This document shows, one piece after another, positions 58,087 to 64,000 of a stretch of 64,000 bases of DNA. The notes beneath the pieces are model-generated. The model did no database searches and was not told where the DNA came from. It saw only the letters and a program-made list of their open reading frames with translations. The DNA comes from Sulfurovum sp. UBA12169 (GTDB lineage Bacteria > Campylobacterota > Campylobacteria > Campylobacterales > Sulfurovaceae). Location: the NCBI GenBank assembly GCA_002742845.1, contig DLUH01000005.1:62001-126000 (forward strand). The letters are read 5' to 3'. The translations under genes and the position numbers were made by a program. Numbering within the stretch: the first letter of the stretch is position 1; each line of letters opens with the position of its first letter.

Positions 58087-60207
58087 CTAAAAGAGCGTTC
58101 CGCTATCTTCTGATACCGGGGCAGTCGGTATCATTTTTTTAGGATGCAAGGCATCATCCTCTTCTTTTTCTCTTATAGGATCTTCATCAATACGAATAGT
58201 TTCAGCCAAGCCGGTATCCTCTTCAATATTCACAACTTGTGACATTTCATTCTCTTCATCTAGGATCTGCATATACTCGTTGATTGGTTCTTTTTTGGCT
58301 ACAGGAAAAGGCGAATCTTTTGTATAGAGCTCCATCTTTCCGTTATACTCTCCTCTAAATACCCCCTGAGGTATATCAAATGTGCGTTTAGTATCAGGAT
58401 AAAGTGTCAGTAATTTTTGATAATAATAAGCAAAAGCCGGTGCAGCGATAGCTCCTCCCGTTGCTTTTTTGCCTATGGGTTTATTGTTATCTCTGCCAAA
58501 CCAGGAGATTGTCTCAATTGTAGGAGAATAACCGCAAAACCATGCATCAACACCTTCGTTGGTTGTACCGGTTTTGCCTGCGAGCTCTATACCTTGAACC
58601 GCTGCACTTTTTCCTGTTCCGCGCTTGATAACATCTTTAAGTATGTCTGTCATCAAATAAGCTTGTTCCGGTGTTGTGAAACCCTCAATTTCTTTAGGAC
58701 GTGTTTCATAAATAACTGCCCCTTCAATCGAGATGATTTTACTTACGAGTCTTGGCTCTATCATGTGCCCCTTATTGGCAAACACCGAAAATATTTGTGC
58801 CATTTTCAGCGGGCTTAGCCCAAGATTTCCAAGGGCAATAGACATATCCCTGGGGATATGGGGCACATCAAGAAAAGCCAGTCTTTTTCGAATAGTATTG
58901 ACGCCAATATCTGCCACAAGATTGATGGTTGCCAGATTTCTTGAATGCACCAATGCTTCTCGCAAAGGAATAAATCCCTTAAAATCTCTTTCATAGTTTT
59001 TAGGAGACCAGACCTTAGGTTTGCCATTATGATAGTATTGAAATGTTCTTGCAAGATCGGTTAAAGGCGTAGCAGGATTGTATCCCATATCCAATGCAGT
59101 CTGATATATAAATGGTTTAAAAGCTGAACCCGGTTGTCTTTTAGACTGAGTAATACGATTAAATGAAGATTTAGCATAGTCTACACCGCCGACCATCGCC
59201 AAAATATCCCCCGTGCTACTCTCAACAGCAACCAGTCCGCCATTTAACGTAGAGGTTTGGGGGCGTTCATTTAAAAGTTTTAATGCCTTTTGGTAAGCAT
59301 GCGTGACGGCTTCCTGTGCGATCTGTTGCTGCTTCATGTCAATAGTCGTATAAATTTGATATCCGCCCGTTCGAATATCACCCAATTGCCCTTTAAAACG
59401 TCTTAAAACCTCATCTACAATATAGGGAGCAATATTTTGCGTTAAAGAGGTTTTATATATCTTGGGTGATTCTTTTACCGCCTTTAGATAATCGCTCTGC
59501 GTGATCCACCCTATGCTTTTCATACGGTAAAGCACATTGTTGGCACGATTGAGTGCCCGCTTATAATGCCTTAAAGGATTATAATAGCTTGGCGCATTGG
59601 GGATACCTATCAGCATGGCACATTCTTTAAGGGTAAGCTCTTGCAGCTCTTTATGAAAATATCCGCTTGCTGCCGTTTTTATTCCAAAATAATTATTGCC
59701 GTAAGATATTTCATTGAGATAGCGCTCAATAATTTCCTCTTTGCTAAGTTCATGTTCTATTTTTAAAGCTAAAATTGCTTCTCTAATTTTACGTGCAAGT
59801 TTTTTTTCATTGCTAAGAATTTTATTTTTAATCAGCTGCTGGGTAATGGTACTGCCGCCTTCAACGAATTTTCCTGCTTTGATATCTTTGATTATAGCTC
59901 TTAAAATAGCATCCGGGTTTACTCCGCTGTGCTCAAAAAATTGAGTATCCTCCATTGCCACAAGTCCCTCCACAAGCATTCCGGGAATCTCATCATAGCG
60001 GGCATAAAGACGATGCTGCTCCTTAAAAACATATGCCAACTTGTTGCCATGCCTATCCAGTACTACACTTGATGTTTCAGGCTTATAATTTATGAGTTTA
60101 TCTGCATCTAGCGATATTTCTTCATACGCATAGATAAATGCTGCAATCAAGGCGACGCCAAATAGCATTGTCAGCACAATAGAACCTTTGACTAAACGAC
60201 TAAACAC
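58087..60207 (-). CDS. Class A penicillin-binding protein 1A
   Basis: Bifunctional peptidoglycan synthase: cytoplasmic tail and signal anchor (about 6-28), glycosyltransferase domain with 'AMEDTQFFEHSGVNPDAI', 'GGSTITQQLIKNKILS' and 'EIIERYLNEISYGNNYFGI', then a transpeptidase with the SxxK nucleophile in 'QPGSAFKPFIYQTAL', SxN in 'VHSRNLATIN' and KTG in 'LAGKTGTTNEGVDAWFCGY'. The C-terminal 60 residues are acidic and disordered. 706 residues. Campylobacter has a pbpA after maf and alaS, in the same order as here with two extra genes in between. Confidence 0.95.
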   Translation of the reverse strand: MFSRLVKGSIVLTMLFGVALIAAFIYAYEEISLDADKLINYKPETSSVVLDRHGNKLAYVFKEQHRLYARYDEIPGMLVEGLVAMEDTQFFEHSGVNPDAILRAIIKDIKAGKFVEGGSTITQQLIKNKILSNEKKLARKIREAILALKIEHELSKEEIIERYLNEISYGNNYFGIKTAASGYFHKELQELTLKECAMLIGIPNAPSYYNPLRHYKRALNRANNVLYRMKSIGWITQSDYLKAVKESPKIYKTSLTQNIAPYIVDEVLRRFKGQLGDIRTGGYQIYTTIDMKQQQIAQEAVTHAYQKALKLLNERPQTSTLNGGLVAVESSTGDILAMVGGVDYAKSSFNRITQSKRQPGSAFKPFIYQTALDMGYNPATPLTDLARTFQYYHNGKPKVWSPKNYERDFKGFIPLREALVHSRNLATINLVADIGVNTIRKRLAFLDVPHIPRDMSIALGNLGLSPLKMAQIFSVFANKGHMIEPRLVSKIISIEGAVIYETRPKEIEGFTTPEQAYLMTDILKDVIKRGTGKSAAVQGIELAGKTGTTNEGVDAWFCGYSPTIETISWFGRDNNKPIGKKATGGAIAAPAFAYYYQKLLTLYPDTKRTFDIPQGVFRGEYNGKMELYTKDSPFPVAKKEPINEYMQILDEENEMSQVVNIEEDTGLAETIRIDEDPIREKEEDDALHPKKMIPTAPVSEDSGTLF

Positions 60208-60230
60208 CCTACCCCTTTATTTTGTTTTAA

Positions 60231-61322
60231 TTATATCGTGTTCTTGTTGATGAGTTGCAGTACTTGTTTTAACTTTTTTTCAGATACACCTAAACGAGGA
60301 ATTATCCTTAATATAGGGGTGTCCACTGTCGGTTGCCTTATTGCCCCCACAAGAAAACCTTTTTGTATCAACGCTTTTTGCATCTGCATTGCCTTTTGAT
60401 TGCTTTGCATTTTAATTGGCAAAATCAAACTTTCGCTTTTGATGCCCAAAATCTCTTCAACAATTTTATATCGCTTATCTATTTTACTACGATATCGTTT
60501 TGCTTTTTTTTGAATAGCGTTTACATTTACAAGCGCTAACGCGGTATCGATAACCGATGGTGCTGTAGAGTATATAATAGGCTTAGCCCTATTTTCCAAA
60601 AAAGTGACAATCTCCCTGGAAGCCAAAATATAAGCGCCATAGCTTCCGTATGCTTTTCCCAAAGTGCCCATTTTGATATAGTTTGGCTTAATTTCTCTGC
60701 CATAGTGTTCAAATACACCCAAAAGCTTATTTCCCAGTACACCGGAACTATGCGCTTCATCTACTATCAATACGGCATCATTTTCATCTGCCGCATCAAA
60801 TATCTCATGAGCACACAATGAGCCGCTCATCGAATAAATACCCTCTACGGCTATAATATTTCTTTTACCGCCATACTGTTGTAATTTATCGCGCAAATCC
60901 GATGCATCATTGTGTCTAAAAAAGATTACACGATCCCCCAAAAGCCGTGTGGCCATCATACCGCTTGCGTGGTACTCCTCGTCCATGAACAGTCTGTCAT
61001 TTTTACGCACCAATGATTCCATTAATGACAGATTAGCCAAAAATCCGGATCCTACTGCAATGCCTGATTCAAACCCATTTAATACACAAAGTGTTTCTTC
61101 AAACTCTTTGTGTATCGCATGATAACCATTGACCAGCATACTTGCTTTGGGCGAAAAAGTATTGTACCGTTCAAGTAATCCAAAAGCCTTTTTAAGCTGC
61201 TTCTTTTTGCTAGACAATCCCAAATAATCATTGCTCGCCAAATCAATCAGATCTTCACCAAAAAGCGTGCGCTTCCTGAAACGATCTGCCTTTTGAAGTG
61301 CACGAAGTTCATTTTCATACAT
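60231..61322 (-). CDS. 8-amino-7-oxononanoate synthase-like PLP enzyme (AOS family)
   Basis: Alpha-oxoamine synthase with 'DLASNDYLGLSSKK' near the start, 'GSGFLANLSLMESLV', 'VDEAHSSGVLGNKLLGVFEHYG' and the PLP-binding Lys in 'IKMGTLGKAYGSYGAYIL'. A BioF-like role (biotin synthesis: pimeloyl thioester plus alanine) fits the size (363 residues) and motifs, but kbl or other oxoamine synthases look similar and no bio genes lie nearby. Its start overlaps maf by 8 nt, and it is 23 nt upstream of the PBP1A gene. Confidence 0.82.
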   Translation of the reverse strand: MYENELRALQKADRFRKRTLFGEDLIDLASNDYLGLSSKKKQLKKAFGLLERYNTFSPKASMLVNGYHAIHKEFEETLCVLNGFESGIAVGSGFLANLSLMESLVRKNDRLFMDEEYHASGMMATRLLGDRVIFFRHNDASDLRDKLQQYGGKRNIIAVEGIYSMSGSLCAHEIFDAADENDAVLIVDEAHSSGVLGNKLLGVFEHYGREIKPNYIKMGTLGKAYGSYGAYILASREIVTFLENRAKPIIYSTAPSVIDTALALVNVNAIQKKAKRYRSKIDKRYKIVEEILGIKSESLILPIKMQSNQKAMQMQKALIQKGFLVGAIRQPTVDTPILRIIPRLGVSEKKLKQVLQLINKNTI

Positions 61323-61908
61323 GATGTCTGCCTATCCACGGTAGCAATTTCTCGACTTGCAATCCCATCGCCGTACTCTCAAGTCCCTCTACGCTTTTAA
61401 TATATTTTTTGCAAAAACCTTCCACCATGCATCCACCCGCCTTGCCCTGCCAAAGTCCGCTTTGGAGATATGCTTCCATGTCTATGCTGTCAAAAGAGGC
61501 AAAATGATACTGTGTTGCTGATGTATCCGAAAAAAGAAGTTTTTTGGATTGAAAATGAAGAGAAGAGATGATAAAGATCACTGAACCGCTTTGTATTTCA
61601 AGGATACGCCTGGCATCTTCAATGTTTCTGGGCTTTCTTAAAACAGTACCGTCACTTGCTGTAATCACTGTATCGGCACAAAGCAAAGGAATTTCCAATC
61701 CAAACTCTTTTATGGCTGCTTCCATTTTGCCTTTGCTTGCCGTATAGACAAAATCTTTAGCATTTGCGGCAACAATCTGCTCCTCATCATAAGAGGGTGT
61801 GTTTTGTATAAAATCGATTCCAAACTGCTCAAGCAGCAATGCCCTTGTCGGCGAAGAAGAACAAAGGCAAATTTTATTGCTGCTGCTTTCTGAGCGCTGA
61901 CTGCTCAT
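61315..61908 (-). CDS. Maf-family nucleotide pyrophosphatase
   Basis: House-cleaning enzyme acting on non-canonical or modified NTPs. The 'LCSSSPTRALLLEQFGIDF' start (S-S-P-x-R), 'LLCADTVITASDGTVLRKPRNIEDARRIL' (landmarks ADTVI and LRKP) and 'YLQSGLWQGKAGGCMVEGF' with 'MGLQVEKLLPWI' match Maf. Internal 'GKAGG' replaces the more common GKAGAY. 197 residues. It is downstream of alaS, a linkage found in C. jejuni as I recall, here with a membrane-protein gene between them. Confidence 0.9.
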   Translation of the reverse strand: MSSQRSESSSNKICLCSSSPTRALLLEQFGIDFIQNTPSYDEEQIVAANAKDFVYTASKGKMEAAIKEFGLEIPLLCADTVITASDGTVLRKPRNIEDARRILEIQSGSVIFIISSLHFQSKKLLFSDTSATQYHFASFDSIDMEAYLQSGLWQGKAGGCMVEGFCKKYIKSVEGLESTAMGLQVEKLLPWIGRHHV

Positions 61909-61910
61909 TG

Positions 61911-62444
61911 CTAGAATCCCCTAAGAGCAACACCAAGCCACAGCGCAACCACACCTAAAACAATGTTGATCGGCAAAAGAAATTTGGGTATCAATTCCAA
62001 ATTTGTTTTGGCCTGGGAAAGATTATGTTCATTAAATAACTTTTGCGCTTTTCTTCGCTTAAGATACATCCATGTGAAGTTTATTGTCATAATAAACCAA
62101 ATGATCTCTTTGGCATGAACCATATTATAAATATGCATTGCCGTCTCAGAAATCACCTGCCCATTCTGGTCGACGGCTGCATTTCTAAACCCTAAACCAA
62201 CCGCCATCAAAACTGCAGTGACGAGCATCAGCCCAATAAAGGGTATTGCGATAGTAAAAAAATTGCCCGTAATTGCCAAGATGCGGCCCAATTTTACCTC
62301 GGGATCTTCTATTCGCTGCAAGTTCGGATGAACTGCCAAACGGATAGCTATCATGCCTCCTATCCAGACAATTGCAGAAAAAACATGTAAAAATACGATC
62401 TCATGGGCATAGATGCCAAAAAACTCCACCATTGCTGATTTCAT
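61911..62444 (-). CDS. CopD-like or DUF-type four-helix membrane protein
   Basis: 177 residues with four membrane segments: 'EIVFLHVFSAIVWIGGMIAIR', 'FFTIAIPFIGLMLVTAVLMAV', 'IIWFIMTINFTWMYL' and 'FLLPINIVLGVVALWLGVAL'. 'LHVFSAIVWIGGM' (HxFSAxxWxGG) resembles the first helix of CopD-type copper-related and cytochrome-b561-like families, with a conserved His in the first and another ('MVHAKEII') before the third, which might bind heme or metal. The annotation is by topology. It lies 2 nt before maf and 4 nt after alaS. Confidence 0.7.
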   Translation of the reverse strand: MKSAMVEFFGIYAHEIVFLHVFSAIVWIGGMIAIRLAVHPNLQRIEDPEVKLGRILAITGNFFTIAIPFIGLMLVTAVLMAVGLGFRNAAVDQNGQVISETAMHIYNMVHAKEIIWFIMTINFTWMYLKRRKAQKLFNEHNLSQAKTNLELIPKFLLPINIVLGVVALWLGVALRGF

Positions 62445-62448
62445 TTTT

Positions 62449-64000
62449 TTAGTTCCCGCCTTCTAGTATTTGACTTAAATAGACTTTAGATTCTTCGATT
62501 GCCAGAGCGATCTTGCTTGGATCTTTTCCGCCTGCCTGAGCAAAATCAGGCCGGCCTCCGCCTCCGCCCCCTACAATAGGCGCGATCGTTTTGATCCAGT
62601 CTCCTGCTTTAATAGGTGCATTTTTCGATCCCGCAGCAAGCATCACTTTGTCTTCTTTTTTCATAAAAAGCATCACAGCAATATTTTCATATCTATTTTT
62701 AATTTCATCGATCATTGCTTTGATATCTCCGCTTTCAACCTCTTCTACTATGATATTAACCTCATTTATTTTAACAGCTTTAAGTTCTTTTTGGTTGCCG
62801 CTCGCCGCCGAGGCAAGTTCACTCTTGAGAGATTTGATTTGCTCTTTGAGTTTAGTGATACCCGCTATCGGATTTTGGTTTTTAACCTCTTCTTTGATTT
62901 GACCCAATTCGTTTCTAATCTCTCTTACTGACCTAATCGCTTCAGCCCCGCAAATAGCTTCTATACGACGTACTCCGGCGCTCACCCCGCTCTCTTTGGT
63001 AATCATAAAAAGTCCGATCTCAGAAGCGTGGTGCACATGGGTTCCACCGCAAAGTTCAACAGAAGCGCCGGCCATACTTACTACACGCACTTCATCGCCA
63101 TACTTCTCACCAAAAAGCGCCATAGCTCCTGACTTTTTGGCTTCTTCAATTGGCATTACTTCCGTTTGGGTAGAAATGTTTCTGTCTATCTTATCGTTCA
63201 CCCAAGTTTCAACCGTTCTGATCTCTTCGGTACTCATCGCTTTGGGATGAGAAAAGTCAAAACGAAGCCTGTTTGCTTCTACCAAAGAACCTGCCTGGGA
63301 AATATGATCCCCCAAAAGTTCACGCAAAGCAGCATGAAGCAAATGCGTAGCCGAATGATGTTTTGCTATCTGTGCACGAGTACTATCTACTGCCGCTTTT
63401 ACTTCTTCGCCAACACTCAGCTTACCTTTAAATTCTGAAAGATTCATCTCTAAAAATTTTTTTGTATCAAGCACCTTGGCCTTACCGACTATCTCTCCAA
63501 TATCTCCGGCCTGTCCGCCTGACTGGGCATAAAAAGGTGTTCTCTCAAGTAAAACCCAGCCTTTGCCTTCTACACTTTGTGTCTGATGAAAATTTTCATC
63601 CAAAAGAGCTAGCACCCTGGTATCTTCTTCGGTCTTTTCATATCCCACAAATTCATTCACTCCAAATTGTTCTTTGAGTGCTTTGAAATCTCCTGTGGCT
63701 ACGGCATCTCCTGTTCCTTTCCAGGCTGCTTTGGATTGTGCTTTTTGTGCTTCCATCTTCGCATCAAACACATCTGTATCCAATCTAATACCTTTTTCGC
63801 GCAACATATCTTCTGTCAAATCAAGCGGAAAACCAAACGTATCATAAAGTCTGAATGCCACTTCGCCGTTAAACACATCGATGGTAGTTTCCAGCTCTTT
63901 GTTAAATAGTGCGATTCCCGCTTCAATCGTATCAAAAAAACGCTCTTCTTCAAGCCTCATAGAGGTTTTAATCGCTTCTGCTTTTGTTTTTAAATACGCG
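62449..64000 (-). CDS. alaS: Alanyl-tRNA synthetase, C-terminal part (5' end beyond the window)
   Basis: The frame is open to the right edge, where it reads '...RLEEERFFDTIEAGIALF' without a start; the aminoacylation domain lies beyond the window. Visible are the end of the tRNA-binding domain, the editing domain with its zinc ligands in 'HHSATHLLHAALRELLG' (HxxxH) and 'ASVELCGGTHVHHASEIG' (CxxxH), a coiled coil ('KLKEQIKSLKSELASA') and the C-Ala domain with 'VGGGGGGRPDFAQAGGKDPSKI'. At least 517 residues are present of about 850. Followed by the membrane-protein gene, maf and PBP1A genes, all on the minus strand. Confidence 0.97.
   Translation of the reverse strand, partial: AYLKTKAEAIKTSMRLEEERFFDTIEAGIALFNKELETTIDVFNGEVAFRLYDTFGFPLDLTEDMLREKGIRLDTDVFDAKMEAQKAQSKAAWKGTGDAVATGDFKALKEQFGVNEFVGYEKTEEDTRVLALLDENFHQTQSVEGKGWVLLERTPFYAQSGGQAGDIGEIVGKAKVLDTKKFLEMNLSEFKGKLSVGEEVKAAVDSTRAQIAKHHSATHLLHAALRELLGDHISQAGSLVEANRLRFDFSHPKAMSTEEIRTVETWVNDKIDRNISTQTEVMPIEEAKKSGAMALFGEKYGDEVRVVSMAGASVELCGGTHVHHASEIGLFMITKESGVSAGVRRIEAICGAEAIRSVREIRNELGQIKEEVKNQNPIAGITKLKEQIKSLKSELASAASGNQKELKAVKINEVNIIVEEVESGDIKAMIDEIKNRYENIAVMLFMKKEDKVMLAAGSKNAPIKAGDWIKTIAPIVGGGGGGRPDFAQAGGKDPSKIALAIEESKVYLSQILEGGN

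Overview
The window is a gene-dense (about 95% coding), low-GC bacterial chromosome segment. Protein types and gene order point to Campylobacterota (former Epsilonproteobacteria), most like the free-living Sulfurovum/Sulfurimonas branch. Markers are an HP0958-like zinc-ribbon coiled-coil protein between waaA and a Nif3-like gene, the holA-rpsF-ssb-rpsR, yajC-secD-secF/lnt and purE-glyQ...ffh-rpsP-trmD-rplS blocks in the order I recall from Campylobacter and Helicobacter, and extended -10 promoters with poor -35 boxes. No rRNA, tRNA, CRISPR array, complete insertion sequence or prophage was seen.

Layout. 1-9.8 kb: the end of a TlpA-like thioredoxin, then dprA, an L,D-transpeptidase, a DASS anion transporter and a YibQ-like deacetylase on the minus strand, with fragments left by an old local duplication. 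A hemerythrin-like gene behind a perfect FNR-type box follows, then ilvC, an NfeD/SPFH pair, an M15 peptidase and htpX. 9.9-17.6 kb: rnr, a Type IIG restriction-modification gene interrupted by a stop codon and carrying an in-frame palindromic repeat, then holA-rpsF-ssb-rpsR. 17.6-34.6 kb: a long minus-strand stretch with hisG, coaX, a Xer-type recombinase, a YfgM/BamB-like pair, mutS2, murC, a DapC-like aminotransferase, a PBP4-SPOR fusion and secF-secD-yajC. 34.6-44.8 kb: mostly plus strand, with lnt, yidD, pyrC, cysK, a class IV aminotransferase, an SspB-like protein, a LysR regulator, a UvrD helicase, truB, ispE and smpB. 45-57.9 kb: rplS-trmD-rimM-KH-rpsP, ffh, rluD-type, DUF167, waaA, HP0958-like, nif3, glyQ, purE, U32, a PHP phosphatase and glnA. 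58-64 kb: PBP1A, a BioF-like enzyme, maf, a CopD-like membrane protein and the 3' part of alaS.

Most genes are housekeeping: translation, protein export and lipoprotein maturation, peptidoglycan synthesis and turnover, amino-acid and nucleotide biosynthesis, recombination and repair. The accessory signal is concentrated in a few places: the damaged R-M gene wedged between rnr and holA, the dprA/transporter duplication scars, the FNR-box hemerythrin unit, several repeat families (an 80-bp tandem duplication and a related element near 31.7 kb, a dRS3-like element inside the methylase, decayed repeat copies beside it), and the apparent absence of csrA (between truB and ispE) and of a cheZ-like gene (between U32 and glnA) from their usual places. 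The last two would fit a lineage that has reduced or lost flagellar motility. I found no clearly new multi-gene system; the most testable novelties are the interrupted R-M gene, the SspB-like protein and the FNR-box hemerythrin unit.
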